Positions 1-10,193 of a DNA stretch of 64,000 nucleotides are shown piece after piece (the first letter of the stretch is position 1; every line of letters begins with the position of its first letter). Both the position numbers and the translations under genes were made by a program. The stretch is from Tetraselmis striata. Lineage: Eukaryota > Chlorophyta > Chlorodendrophyceae > Chlorodendrales > Chlorodendraceae. Where the stretch lies: positions 62,001 to 126,000 of the forward strand of contig VCJN01000622.1 of assembly GCA_006384855.1 (NCBI GenBank), in the 5' to 3' direction. Below the pieces are notes generated by a model, which had not been told where the DNA came from, made no database searches, and worked only from the letters and a program-made list of their open reading frames with translations.

Positions 1-42
1 TCCCGCCGGGGGAGTGAGGGGAGGGGGGTAAGGGGGCGGGGG

Positions 43-492
43 CTACTGCTTGTTCTTGTTCTTGCGTGCCCGGGGGACCCTCCGCTTCGACGATCTCGCT
101 GCCTCCGCCTCCGCCTCCGCCTCCGCCTCCGCCCCCGCCTCCGCCTCCGCCTCCGCCTCCGCCTCCGCCTCCGCCTGCGCCTCCGACTCCGCGACCGTCA
201 GTTTCTTACCTCGGCGTTTCTTCACTGGCCTCTTCCGCTTCTTGTCATCCGTCAGTGTCTTCACCACCCCGGGAGGCTGTGCCGTCGACGACGCCGCCAT
301 GAGCTTCCTTACCTTCGCGTCGGGACGCCCCCTGTGCCCAGACACCCACGCACAACAAGCCACAATCGTTTCGCCTTTAAGCGGCTGAGGATGCGGCCTC
401 CTCGGCCACCACGAGTTGCGCCGCTGGCACTGTGGAAGCCTTGGCGTTGAGGTGGGCCTTACGGCGCTCCCGGACGAACATGCGCGCGGCAC
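43..492 (-). CDS. Low-complexity ORF with Glu-Ala repeats
   Basis: A 149-aa minus-strand frame whose C-terminal half is an alternating Glu-Ala tract ending in a Lys/Arg-rich tail (KKRRGKK and RARKNKNKQ). The tract is the translation of a (GCCTCC)n hexamer on the plus strand, which also stays open in two plus-strand frames, so openness is weak evidence of coding. It could be the last exon of a nuclear protein or simply a translated microsatellite. No family is recognised. Confidence 0.18.
   Translation of the reverse strand: MPRACSSGSAVRPTSTPRLPQCQRRNSWWPRRPHPQPLKGETIVACCAWVSGHRGRPDAKVRKLMAASSTAQPPGVVKTLTDDKKRKRPVKKRRGKKLTVAESEAQAEAEAEAEAEAEAGAEAEAEAEAEAARSSKRRVPRARKNKNKQ
101..186. repeat. 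(GCCTCC)n hexanucleotide microsatellite
   Basis: About 14 units of GCCTCC/CGCCTC with a few substitutions (a GCCCCC and a GCCTGC unit). It accounts for the Glu-Ala tract in the overlapping minus-strand frame. Confidence 0.9.
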
Positions 493-684
493 AAGTTAGC
501 CACGAGTGGGTGCGTGCTAATCTGGAGGATGGAGTGTTTTGTTGCGCGCCCACCTTGTCACGCGTTTCCTCATGTCTTTCTCGTCCTCCTCGATGCCGGC
601 GGCGCGGACACGCGAGACAACAAGGCTCGCCGCCCACTTTTGCCCGGGGGGGGAGAGGTCGGCCATGGCGCTGTGAGCGGTGAA

Positions 685-711
685 GGGGGGGGGGGGGGGG
701 GGGGGGGGGGG
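685..711. repeat. 27-bp G homopolymer
   Basis: An uninterrupted run of G on the plus strand, one of about a dozen G or C runs of 16-37 bp in the window. The stretch from here to about 1,130 contains only short shadow ORFs and a GGTGTGCGGC triplicate near 988-1,015; no gene is supported there. Confidence 0.9.
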
Positions 712-1129
712 CGGCCGAGGTGGAGAAACTAACACCCAGTCGACGACCGCCTTCCGCAGCAGTCAACGACACATCGGAGGCGAGGAGCAGCGCGCCACTA
801 CTATTTATATGCACGTATTGTCAAGAGCTAGTCGGTGCGGCATTGTGTCGGTGTAATTTCGCAATGTTTATTGTTGAAGTAGCACGGCGTAATGGATACG
901 GCGAGTGAATCCGGGATAATGTGTGCGGTAGGGCGCGCGTATATGTGCGCGACGAGTGTGCGCGCGCAGCGTTGTGCGGCGGTGTGCGGCGGTGTGCGGC
1001 GGTGTGCACCGATGTTAATATAGTGTGAATACTATATCGGCCGTAGACGATCAGGTCTGGCAGCACCGCCCGTGCTTGTAAATAAGCGACAATGGATCTA
1101 GTCTCCCGCTAGTCTGTGCACCGCCAGTG

Positions 1130-2275
1130 CACTCCGCAAGCCTCGCCTCCATCCGCGTCGGAACCGGTAGTAAGTGTTGTTGTGTGCGCACATCGTGACA
1201 ACATTACACGGTGGCAATTGCAATTATTAGCGGTGGATAATGTGAAGGCGTTTTCGAAATCGACAGAGAATGAGGCGGTGCTGGCGGAGTGCATTGGCGG
1301 TGCATAGAATAGCGTGTTGCTGGGGTTTTGGCTGCATCGGACGCCGTATTCCCACCTATCCGGCACGGAATGTCCGGTTTTCACACATTTGTGTGTTAAT
1401 AAAGTGTGAATATTACGCGTCTTTTACGCCGGGTGGATGGGCATCCGGCGTCCGATGCACCCCAATTATTTGCAGCACGCTACTCTACGCACCCCCAACG
1501 CACTCCGCAAGCCTCGCCTCCATCCGCATCGGAACCGGTAGTAAGTGTTGTTGTGTGCGCACATCGTGACAACATTACACAAGGGCAATTGCAATTAGCG
1601 GTGGATAATGTGAAGGCGTTTTCGAAATCGACAGAGAATGAGGCGGTGCTGGCGGAGTGCATTGGCGGTGCATAGAATAGCGTGTTGCTGGGGTTTTGGC
1701 TGCATCGGACGCCGTATTCCCACCTATCCGGCACGGAATGTCCGGTTTTCACACATTTGTGTGTTAATAAAGTGTGAATATTACGCGTCTTTTACGCCGG
1801 GTGGATGGGCATCCGGCGTCCGATGCACCCCAATTATTTGCAGCACGCTACTCTACGCACCCCCAACGCACTCCGCAAGCCTCGCCTCCATCCGCGTCGG
1901 AACCGGTAGTAAGTGTTGTTGTGTGCGCACATCGTGACAACATTACACAAGGGCAATTGCAATTAGCGGTGGATAATGTGAAGGCGTTTTCGAAATCGAC
2001 AGAGAATGAGGCGGTGCTGGCGGAGTGCATTGGCGGTGCATAGAATAGCGTGTTGCTGGGGTTTTGGCTGCATCGGACGCCGTATTCCCACCCATCCGGC
2101 ACGGAATGTCCGGTTTTCACACATTTGCGTGTGAATATATAGTGCGAATATTACGTACGCGTCTTTTACGCTGGGTGGATGGGCATCCGGCGTCCGATGC
2201 ACCCCGAATCTCACCAACACGCTACTCTACGCACCCCCAACGCACTCCGCCAGCCCCGCCTCTTTCCGCGCAGGT
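1130..2275. repeat. About 370-bp tandem repeat, three units plus part of a fourth
   Basis: The phrase CACTCCGCAAGCCTCGCCTC recurs at 1,130, 1,501 and 1,869, and a variant occurs at 2,243, giving periods of 371, 368 and 374 bp. Units 2 and 3 are almost identical; the outer units diverge more. The open frames of about 90 codons on both strands repeat with the same period and are artefacts of the repeat. It looks like a short satellite array. Confidence 0.88.
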
Positions 2276-2358
2276 CCTACGTTTCATTGTATGTATATAC
2301 ATACGTACATGTACTGCTCCGAAACCAGCCCAAACTTAATGAGTGCACAATTGTAAAT

Positions 2359-2395
<37 letters not shown>
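2359..2395. repeat. 37-bp G homopolymer
   Basis: The longest G run in the window. A second run of 23 G lies at 2,483-2,505. The surrounding 2,276-2,760 sequence holds no supported gene. Confidence 0.9.
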
Positions 2396-2396
<1 letters not shown>

Positions 2397-2761
2397 TGTG
2401 GCGGCGGGGCATCCACTCACACATACCCCGGCGATGCATGACAGATATTACATGCCGTGGCGGGTCGGCGGGCCGACCCGGCGGGGGGGGGGGGGGGGGG
2501 GGGGGCGTCTATTCAACTACACGTGCGACAGTGTCGTTTCGTGGAGCAGTATATGTGCCCGGCCTCATTTATACCGCCCCCTACCTGCGCTGCATGGTCC
2601 ACCCCTACGAATTACTTAGCACAAACCGCCATTACTTAATAGGAACCTAGCACAGCCAGGCTTATATGCCCGCTTTGCCGATCAACTTCTACGCACTTTC
2701 CGTCCCTCAACCGCCGGACATGGGGGTTAAGCCGCCAGCCTCGGCAGTTGCTTAGCCAGAC

Positions 2762-3874
2762 TTGGCTTCCCGTACCGTGTCCATGGCTTCGCAGCTCTGC
2801 CGCCGGCACACGCCGAGTCCGGCGCTTGCTGCCGCGGGGTTGCGCACGCATGCACGCACGGTAATACGCCGCCGACGCCGCCACGCTTACTTCCACCACC
2901 TTCGCCAGCCGCAGCTTCGCACGCCTTTCCGCCGACATACGAAACGCACGAATCCCCCCCCCCCCCCCCCCGTCCCCGCGTCATGTATATTATATTCGAG
3001 GCGACTATGCGGGGCGCAGCACACGCCGCGGCGTGGGTCGGCGGAGCGGCAGGCGGCGGGAGCCCTAATGGCCGGGCAGTATCCACATCCACACAGGCAC
3101 CGCCGCTCACCTCCGACGCGGATGAACCGCCTCCCAAAGGAAACATGCCGGTTGGTGGTAAGCCCAGCAGGCGTGGGGTGCCGGCGCCGGTACTGGTGCG
3201 ACGGAGCTGTCGCGTCAGGAACCGCACCGCATGTGGAGCAACACATGGCGGTGCCGGCCCCACCTATGTCTAGGGCCACCTCCTCACAACACCCCGCCAC
3301 GACGGCGTCGGCCACCGCCGACGGCGCCGTTGCGGGGGGGGACGCTTTGCCAGGCGACGATGATGTGCCTGGTGCGCCGCGTCAGGAGGCGGAGGAGGCC
3401 GTGGTCGAGGCGACTGATCGGGCTGAGGGGGTTGTCGAGGCGAGCGAGGCTGCGCTCGCGCCACCCGCCCCGCAGCCACCTGCGGGACATGCCGACTTGC
3501 TCGTCGCCATGTTGACCGGAGCACTACGAGCAGTGGCGGGAGGCGGCCACATGCACTATCATGTGCGTGTCATGGCCGGACGCCCGTCATGCGTGGACTG
3601 CGGCCAACGGACGGACTGGGAGTGTTGCTGCGACGGCACCCCGGCTTTGTGCGGCCCCAAGTACCCATGCATGGCGACCCATCAGCGGGCAGTCCCCTGC
3701 CCGACCACGGCCACGGTGAGGGCGGAGTTCCGCCATGCCAGGGACGCGTTCCACGACGCGACTCGCGCCGCCGTGTGTGAGGCTTCCGAGAAGGCACGCG
3801 CGGCTGGTAGGGTGCGCAGGGTGAGGCGGCGGACGGCCCAGGAGCAGAAGGAGAGCGAGACATGCCGTCAGTGA
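2762..3874 (+). CDS. ORF with a Cys-rich, possibly piggyBac-type C-terminal finger
   Basis: A 370-codon open frame and the longest credible ORF of the left 4 kb. Its first 70 codons are basic and run through a poly-C tract (poly-Pro), so the true start may be one of the later Met codons near 3,120. The middle is Ala/Pro/acidic. Near residues 280-310 there is a Cys cluster (CVDC, then WECCCDG, LCG, and a Cys followed by a His) resembling the cross-brace fingers at the C-terminus of piggyBac-type transposases. It is followed by an Arg/Lys-rich tail. No catalytic transposase domain is visible, so it is either an isolated tail exon or an unrelated protein. Confidence 0.35.
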   Translation: MASRTVSMASQLCRRHTPSPALAAAGLRTHARTVIRRRRRHAYFHHLRQPQLRTPFRRHTKRTNPPPPPPVPASCILYSRRLCGAQHTPRRGSAERQAAGALMAGQYPHPHRHRRSPPTRMNRLPKETCRLVVSPAGVGCRRRYWCDGAVASGTAPHVEQHMAVPAPPMSRATSSQHPATTASATADGAVAGGDALPGDDDVPGAPRQEAEEAVVEATDRAEGVVEASEAALAPPAPQPPAGHADLLVAMLTGALRAVAGGGHMHYHVRVMAGRPSCVDCGQRTDWECCCDGTPALCGPKYPCMATHQRAVPCPTTATVRAEFRHARDAFHDATRAAVCEASEKARAAGRVRRVRRRTAQEQKESETCRQ

Positions 3875-3916
3875 GGTCGGGCGCAATGTCATTGGGTGGG
3901 GCACACGGACGTGTAA

Positions 3917-4436
3917 CACTTGCACTTTGCGCGTACTGCTGGGTTACATCCAAGCGGTGTCACACTATGCAACCGGAAAGGCTGCGTTGCTACTGCAAAC
4001 GATGCTACGCCTCACTCGGTAGCAACCGCTGCCCCGCCTATCCCACAGCCGCTGCCACCCCCCCCCCCCCCCCCCTCGCGCACCGTCCTGCGACCTCGCG
4101 TGGATCCACGCCACCAGCAGCTTGCACTTGCACTTTGCGCGTACTGCTGGGTTACATCCAGGCTGCGTCACACTATGCAACCGGAAAGGCTGCGTTGCTA
4201 CTGCAAACGATGCGACGCCTCACTCTGTAGCAACCGCTGCCGCGCCTATCCCACAGCCCCCCCCCCCCCCCCCCCCCCCCCCTCCCGCGGGATCCCCGCC
4301 ATCAGCAGCTTGCACTTGCACTTTGCGCGTACTGCTGGGTTACATCCAGGCGGCGTCACACCGGAAAGGCTGCGTTGCTACTGCAAACGATGCTACGCCT
4401 CACTCGGTAGCAACCGCTGCCCCGCCCATCCCACTC
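3917..4436 (+). repeat. Three tandem copies of a Cys-rich module separated by poly-C tracts
   Basis: A block beginning TGCACTTTGCGCGTACTGCT starts at 3,921, 4,129 and 4,317 (spacing 208 and 188 bp). In one plus-strand frame each copy reads as a Cys-rich segment containing CAYC and LRCYCKRC followed by further Cys residues, reminiscent of a zinc-binding finger. Copies 1 and 2 end in C homopolymers (4,058-4,075 and 4,257-4,282). The third copy carries a short deletion. Confidence 0.7.
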
Positions 4437-4597
4437 GGGATGCTGAGAGCAGCTAAAGGGCACCGGGGGCGGGGCAAGAGGGAGCATGGCCAATGATTGT
4501 GGTATAGCGGGGACCCGCTTGCATGCCATCGTATTATATCTTGCACAATATCTGTTGCTGCACTCATATCTCACATCACTAGCTTAGCTATAGTGAA

Positions 4598-4624
4598 CCC
4601 CCCCCCCCCCCCCCCCCCCCCCCC
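4598..4624. repeat. 27-bp C homopolymer near a transposon end
   Basis: This uninterrupted C run lies inside the unit duplicated at 42,792-43,870. There the equivalent position (42,954-42,971) is a shorter, interrupted C tract, so tract length differs between copies. Confidence 0.85.
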
Positions 4625-4805
4625 GGCACCGCGTACGCACAAGCCTGGGTATACGCATCAACTGCCCGCCGGGATGAGAAACTGGTATTGGTAGTGTGTC
4701 TGTGTTGTGGAGGGGGGGCAAAAGAGCTGCCAATTGCTGCCAAGCTGGTGCGTTACATTGGGGCAGGCGCTGGGCAGACAATTGGGGCTCGCTTCAGAGC
4801 ATTGT

Positions 4806-5542
4806 CTAGTGCCTATGCGGCTGCGCCGCCTCCGCCGCATGCAGACTCTCCGGGCTCACCAGCACCGCCACCTCAGTCATGCGGCCCTGCATCCCGCAGC
4901 CCGCCGCCGCCAGCCAGATCAGAGGTATCCAGAAGCCAGTGCTTGGGTTGTTGCGGCATGACCGCATAGTTTTCAGCGGCTGCCGTCCACAGCTTGTAAT
5001 GCATCCCTTTCCGCCGATTCCGTTGTATGCGCTGTCTTGGCGCCGCGCTGCCCCGGCCGCCGCGCCTTGGCGCCGCGCTGCCCCGGCCGCCGCGCCTTGG
5101 CGCCGCGCTGCCCCGGCCGCCACGCCTTGGCGCCGCGCTGCCCCGGCCGCCGCGCCTTGGCGCCGCGCTGCCCCGGCCGCCGCGCCTTGGCGCCGCGCTG
5201 GGTATCGAGTCCTCCCCTCCCTAGTGAGCGCTTCCACCCGCGCCTTGCGCTCGGGGCCGTCCTCCTCCGTCACCACATTCTGCAACCCCCACCGCGTGAC
5301 GAACCACGTAGCTCCTTGCATGCGCTTGTACATGTGCCCAAGCACCGCCTGGGGACGCGAAGCTCCTTCTCGGTCATGATCGCCTTCACCCGGGCCTCCT
5401 CGAGCAGCGAACCGGCGTTAAGAATGGAAAACGTTTCCATGTGGTGCAAGCAGTCCTCCATGACCCAGCCGGACTGCACCGTCACCTTGCCTGACCCTGC
5501 AGTCATGGAGGGGAATGCCGTCACGCCCACGCCCACGCCCAC
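4806..5542 (-). pseudogene. Broken downstream ORFs of the poly-G transposon
   Basis: Two overlapping minus-strand frames (5,542-5,270 and 5,345-4,806) seem to continue one another through a frameshift near 5,350. They contain TWFVTRWGLQNVVTEEDGPE, then a tandem decapeptide (ARRQGAAAG repeats) encoded by a 30-bp minisatellite. They end in a segment also present, in a slightly different form, in the ORF at 43,142-43,642. No catalytic motif is recognised. Confidence 0.35.
5037..5205. repeat. 30-bp GC-rich minisatellite, about 5.6 units
   Basis: The unit contains TTGGCGCCGCGCTGCCCCGG and repeats every 30 bp with one substitution (an A at about 5,122). It stays open in several frames. A related 30-bp unit occurs in reverse orientation at 37,566-37,785. 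Confidence 0.9.
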
Positions 5543-5910
5543 GCCCGGGGGGGGGGGGGGGGGGGGGGGTTTACCTTTCGATTCTTGGACACTGCAAACG
5601 AAGGGCGCAACCCGCGTTCAAAGTTGCCGGGTATCGGGACTAAAGCCTGGCGCCGGTCTTCCTGCTTCATAGCTCGGAATCCAATGTGGCCCTGCACGGT
5701 GACAAATTTCCTCCAGAAGTCCCTTCCCAAGCCAAAAAAAAACAGGTGGAACGGCGCGAGCGGGAAGAGGTTGACCATGCTGACATAGCCCAGGACCACA
5801 TGCACATGGCACACGCCATGGCAGCCAGTGTTCTGCTTGGCCTCCGCCAGCCGGGTTGTGTTGAACGCACGCCGGGCAAGGTGCGTGATTCACTGGACAA
5901 GTCATCGCCT

Positions 5911-6297
5911 TCATGGACGGTTACCAAGCGAGCCTCCCCGTCCGCATCCACAGGGGGGTGCTCCTGGGCAGCCGCCATAGCCTCCACAACCTGCCACGCC
6001 GACCGGGCGGGTGCGTGTGATTCCATACAACCGCAGTTGAGTGGTGCCACCAGCACGCAGGCCGGGCCCACTCACCTCTGAACGCAGAAGGCCCACAATG
6101 TCCCCGTCCTCGAAAACAGCGCGCCACTGGGTCGCCCCGCCGTAGTCCTCAAACACCCACTCGGTAACGACGCCGGTTATCACGCCGTAGTGCCATACTC
6201 CCCGGAACTTCTTGGCGATGACCTTCATGTAGAAGTCGCCGGGATCGCCTTTCCATATCACGCCCTCATCGCGGGTTCCACGCCCGCCGGCGGCCAC
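5911..6297 (-). CDS. Tudor/chromo-like domain exon of the poly-G transposon
   Basis: A 128-aa frame. Residues about 20-75 read like a small beta-barrel reader domain: FRGVWHYGVITGVV, then VFEDYGG, then WRAVFEDGDIVGL. The FEDGD strand turn is typical of Tudor-like modules. It overlaps the end of the BED ORF in a different frame, consistent with a spliced exon or a frameshift. The last 50 residues are Gly/Arg-rich and probably non-coding. Confidence 0.35.
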   Translation of the reverse strand: MAAGGRGTRDEGVIWKGDPGDFYMKVIAKKFRGVWHYGVITGVVTEWVFEDYGGATQWRAVFEDGDIVGLLRSEVSGPGLRAGGTTQLRLYGITRTRPVGVAGCGGYGGCPGAPPCGCGRGGSLGNRP

Positions 6298-6788
6298 GCA
6301 GGCGCGTCGATGTCCATACCGTCTTCGCCAACGGGGTCCTCCCCCACGCCCATCACATCGTCCACCTTCGAGCCGCCGTCGTCCGAGACCGGCGCCGGCG
6401 GGCCGTTTCCGACGGCTGCAGCTACTCCTGCTGCCGCCCCTGTTGTTGCTGCTGCTGCTGCTGCCGCCCCTGCTGCTGCTGCTTGTGATAAGGCGGCCTT
6501 GCGGCGCAACTTAGCCGCACGCTTCAACGAGTGGCTACAGTTCGGGAATTTTAGGAAGTGCCGCTCTCGCGCCATCTTATCACATGTGCCCGTCACGTTG
6601 CCCCGGCAGTGCTTGCATGAGTACACGCCATCCTTCGACACACTCGCTATCCATCCCTTTGCCGGCATGCCTGCTGCCGCGCGCGGGGGGCGGGGGGGGG
6701 GGGGGGGGGGTTGAGAGTTGGGGTGGATGTAACCCACCACCGGCAGGCAACACAGATGCGAGTGCGCGGCTGTCCGCGCTTGATTCAA
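6258..6788 (-). CDS. BED-type zinc-finger protein, transposon N-terminal part
   Basis: A 176-aa frame. Residues about 50-85 form a BED-like finger: CKHC, about 18 residues, then RHFLKFPNC. This is followed by a basic stretch, a long Ala tract and an acidic stretch ending near a possible splice point. The first 35 residues include poly-Pro translated from a G run, so an internal Met (MPAKGW) is a likelier start. BED fingers bind DNA and sit at the N-terminus of many transposases. The next ORF downstream overlaps in another frame and may be the following exon. Confidence 0.5.
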   Translation of the reverse strand: MNQARTAAHSHLCCLPVVGYIHPNSQPPPPPPRPPRAAAGMPAKGWIASVSKDGVYSCKHCRGNVTGTCDKMARERHFLKFPNCSHSLKRAAKLRRKAALSQAAAAGAAAAAAATTGAAAGVAAAVGNGPPAPVSDDGGSKVDDVMGVGEDPVGEDGMDIDAPAWPPAGVEPAMRA

Positions 6789-6839
6789 CGGTGAGCGGCG
6801 GTGACCGTGAGGCGAACCCGTACTTCATGCGCGTGCTGG

Positions 6840-7271
6840 GGCGTTACACAATCATCAGTAGTTAGGGCGGCTGCATTAAAACGCGCACCTACGAACACCA
6901 CCTACCGCCTACCACCTACCGTACCACCTACATCCGTCCAGACCTCCGCCCGTCGTGCCGCACATCGCCGCACACCGCGGGGTCAGCGGTCAGCGATGTG
7001 CGGTCAGCGATGTGCGGCGGCGATGTGCAATGAGTGCGTACATCCGCCTGTACTTAGCCCGGGTGCTCCGCGTCGGCGGGCGACACGCGAGCCCGCGTGC
7101 GCATATCAATTTGATGAAATTATGGAAACGAGAAATTCATGTAGTACTTTACAGGTCGCGCGCGATAGTCGTCGCTACTGGGTATGAAATCCACGTCCCT
7201 CGTCCGTCCCGTATCGTCCCCGTATGTCGTCGTTCGTCACCAGTAGGGCACATTTACGTCACATCTGAATC
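6840..7271. other. Intergenic, no gene seen
   Basis: Contains short simple repeats (CCTACCACC near 6,898-6,930 and GATGTGCGGTCAGC duplicates near 6,990-7,025). No coding signal is convincing. Confidence 0.5.
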
Positions 7272-7484
7272 TCACAGTGTGAACCACCCGGGCAGGCGAC
7301 CTTGGAGGTACATGGAGGCAACCTCCGACATGGCGCGGACTGCCGCGGGCCCGGACGCCGGGGCGTATTCGCCCACCAAGCAGCGGAGATACTCGTTGCG
7401 CATGCTTGAGGGCCCCGCCGCCACGTGCTGCTTGAGTTCCTGGTACGGCACGCGCATGTCCACCGTCATGGCGGCCTCGTCCAC
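7272..7484 (-). pseudogene. Non-LTR (LINE-type) reverse transcriptase fragment
   Basis: A 70-aa frame reading LKQHVAAGPSSMRNEYLRCL, then LQGRLPGWF. It resembles the N-terminal palm/fingers region of LINE reverse transcriptases, where an AAGPDG-like motif is followed by a helix and a G-x-x-P-x-W motif. Upstream and downstream RT blocks are absent, so this is a short relic. Confidence 0.4.
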
Positions 7485-7627
7485 CGGAATGTCATACGCG
7501 GCGTCTGGGATCGGGTGGCTACGGGACGGGTGCTACGTACCCACGGGACGGGACGGGTCGTTTCACCCCTATAACACCCGATCGACGAATGCTGCCAGCG
7601 CAGGCCCGCAATACCGTATAAGAACCT

Positions 7628-7706
7628 GTCGTTTTGTTTTTTTTCGCCCCCGGGACAGGACTGGCACCAGTGAAAACCTTGCAGCGTCTCTACGACGGCC
7701 GTTTAG
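7628..7706. repeat. Dispersed repeat, inverted copy at 32,246-32,320
   Basis: About 75 bp with a G/T-rich end followed by CGCCCCCGGGACAGGACTGG and ending near GACGGCCGTTTAGGC. The reverse complement lies at 32,246-32,320 with only a few differences. It is either a terminal fragment of one TE family or a solo remnant. Confidence 0.75.
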
Positions 7707-8124
7707 GCGCAGCAATCTAGTCACGGAAAGCCCTGGGTAGGCGACGCTCCGTCATAGTCATCAAGCAAATTGCCGAAGCATTCTGCAAGACTAATTGATG
7801 GCCATTGACAGCCCAAAATTTCCAACACTGTTGGATTACCGTCTAAAACACTGCCATCAAAATTCCCGGCACTGACCACGAAAGGTCCGCCATCCCCGTT
7901 TGGGCGTCGGCCCATTCTAGTAATGCAAGTTGGGGCAAGCCCCCCCGCGGAGCAAAGCATTTCGGGAGTGCGATACATGTGCGACAAAAAAGGCAATGTG
8001 AGGGAGGGCCCGACGCCACAGCTGGAAACATTTCCCATTCCCTGTAAAATCCAGGGCGCCGTGAAGAAAGGGGGGGATCCCGCCCAAAATGAACCTGTCG
8101 TACTTGTAGTCGCTATGCTATATC

Positions 8125-8384
8125 AGGTTTTCGCAGCTAGACAGCGTAGATTTTGCATCAAAATGTACGGGGTCGGCTGGGACCGAAAGATCCACGACTA
8201 GTACGGGGGCGCCAGACCGGATAGTGTCCGGAAAGGCGCCGCGCGTCCCGAGCCCCCGCCGGTGTTGTAAATTGCATGCCACCCCCGCTAGACCGGCCAC
8301 TACTGTTCTTTCATCTGTTGGATCTTTCGGTCCCAACCGTCCCCGTACATTTTGATGCAAAATCTACGATGTCTAGTTGCACAA
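8125..8384. repeat. Inverted repeat of about 65 bp with a 115-bp spacer
   Basis: The arm 8,132-8,196 (containing GATTTTGCATCAAAATGTAC) is matched by its reverse complement at 8,316-8,380. It lies just past the recombinase end of the DIRS-type element. Terminal or internal inverted repeats are a hallmark of DIRS elements, so it may be that element's terminal structure. Confidence 0.7.
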
Positions 8385-8408
8385 GCACGGTATAAGATTG
8401 CCACTAGG

Positions 8409-9333
8409 TCGGGACCTAAGTTGCCTCCAGGGAGGAATCTGAGTTGGTGTCGGGTGATGAACCGTCACAGTCACTATCGTCCAGCTCGTCTTCCTCGGCA
8501 AGTGTCACGATTGCACGCGACACGGACAGAATGTGCTCCTCATTTAGCCCCGTATAGCGGAACTGAGCAGAGGTTGACTTCAAGCCACCGTGCTGGCATC
8601 ATGTTGCAAACGGGATGTCCGCGATAGCGGCGGCGGAAGCGCCGCCACTCCGGCTAGACAGGGTGCCGAACCGGGTCAGGAAAGCGGCCTCGGTTATCGC
8701 AGGGGTGAGCAGCGGGCTCAACCACCGCGTGAGGTAGCGTCTGAACGTGGGGTACTCAATAGGAGAGGAGGAGGGGACTATCCCTAGCTCTCCCTTGTCC
8801 CGTAGGACTGTGCCGCTAAATAACCCTGGGAACACTGGCAGGGTGGGTGTAGCCCAGCGGATCATGACAGCTTGAAACCAGCGCATGAGTCCATAGACGC
8901 ACACCACGGCGCCGGGCATCTTAGCGACACGCACCTTGCCACATAGGCGGTGCTGGTCGTTCTTGCGGTTCACGAAGCGGAATTCGAGGTAAGTCGAGAG
9001 GAAGGAGACGTCCTCCCACCGAAGGACCCGGAGGTCGTTGTAGCGGCAGAAGCCGGCAAAACTAACGGCTTCGGCGACTGCTATTATCCAGGAACAAATA
9101 CCTGAGTCGTCCCGGCAGCAAAGCCGGACGAGCTTCGCGATGTCATGCCATGCGAAGGGTTCCTTGGCGTTCTTCACGGCGAGCCCGATGGTGCGCTTGG
9201 CTGCCGCCCGGACCAAGGCGCAACACGGTGACAAGGTAGGACTGGGATGCATATTTAGCCGGTGCATCTGCGATACCGCCGCCGCAGATGCGAACCTGAT
9301 CACGGAATAACTGTTGGTAGATGGGGCGTCCAA
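8409..9333 (-). pseudogene. DIRS tyrosine recombinase
   Basis: This enzyme would integrate the cDNA circle without a DDE integrase. The first catalytic Arg is visible in GFCRYNDLRVLRWEDV, a Lys-containing hairpin follows (NRKNDQHRL), and the second Arg block reads LSSRSGGASAAAIADIPFAT. A TGA at 8,597-8,599 interrupts just before the CQHGGLKS block, after which the frame runs on to FRYTGLNEEH (candidate nucleophile Tyr) and an acidic tail ending near 8,409. The His expected before the second Arg is Leu and the Trp of the HGGWKS-like block is Leu. With the stop, this indicates loss of function. Confidence 0.75.
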
Positions 9334-9727
9334 CCGAGCTTGTTAAAACATAGCCACCACAATCGGAGCCGCTGGCATAGCTAGGGCACATGGGGGGTGT
9401 CCGAGCTTCGCAAAACATCACGAATCGATTCCATATGTAGGCATAGCCACGATTAGAGCCGGTTGCCCCACTACTGCCATGGAGTTGACGTGATCAAAGC
9501 ATTAAAGAGTGATGTGCCGGTCACATCGGAGGATGCCACCGGGTTACTCGGCCAGGCAGAGGAACACCCACAGGTGATGGCCGAATCATGAGTTGTGACG
9601 GTCACACCACCTTGGGTGGAGGCAGCGGTGGCGTGCCGGGGTTCGCCGCGCACCATGCCGGCAGTCGACACGCAAGGCGAGGACGCGTCAGTTCCTGGAG
9701 CAGCTCGGGCGGCTGTTACCACTGCCC

Positions 9728-10193
9728 TCACCAGAACTGAATAATAGCTCCTCGCCGCTGTATGTCGAGCATGACCCAATCGACCACACAGTCAGCTGGG
9801 TGCATACCGTCAGGCGCTGCTAATGTCCACCAAGACTGACTAGGCCATAAAGGCACTATAACTGTGGCGACCGCGCGATCAGACTTCAGCTTGCGCATAA
9901 CCCGGCCAATGCAGCTAAATGGAGCATTAATCCAGTTGTTCACATTATAATGGTATACCGCCTCAGAAGTGGCTGAAAGCATCGACGCCTTCGCATCCAG
10001 GGCTTCAGAACCGTGAGTAGAATCTCGGTATTTGATGGTTCAGATCAGATGCGAACCGGTCAATATATGGTGAATGCCCCTTTTCAAGATGAGGCGCCGA
10101 AAAACTTGGGCAGCAGCTTCTGCCAGTCGTCTTTGTCGAGCATCTTAGAGATCTCGTCAGAGTCCGGGCTCTCCTCTCGGGAGGCCCACACAA
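9728..10193 (-). pseudogene. DIRS Dam-methyltransferase-like segment
   Basis: Two overlapping frames carry the segment found after RNase H in DIRS elements: IDRFASDLNHQIPRFYSRF, then SPGCEGVDAFS, then NNWINAPFSCIGRVMRKL and ATVIVPLWPSQSWW. The N-x-PF motif corresponds to motif IV (NPPF/NPPY) of phage-type Dam N6-adenine methyltransferases; here it is NAPF. At least one frameshift lies near 10,010. Confidence 0.65.

Larger units (their letters stand above)
4445..6800 (-). mobile_element. Decayed poly-G DNA transposon with BED-finger ORF (hAT-like)
   Basis: The minus-strand reading, right to left, gives a BED-type finger ORF, a Tudor-like ORF, and shorter broken ORFs down to about 4,800. The leftmost 600 bp (about 4,450-5,030) has a close second copy at about 42,792-43,390, which shows it is mobile. 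A BED finger at the N-terminus is typical of hAT transposases, but the RNase-H-like catalytic core is not recognisable. Terminal repeats and target duplication were not found, so the outer limits are approximate. Confidence 0.5.

Noticed and set aside
1109..2220. Repeated 90-aa ORFs on both strands
   Set aside because: They recur with the period of the 370-bp tandem repeat and show no domain or codon signal.
5911..6081. Plus-strand ORF over the Tudor-like region
   Set aside because: It is antisense to the better-supported minus-strand frame and has no recognisable motif.
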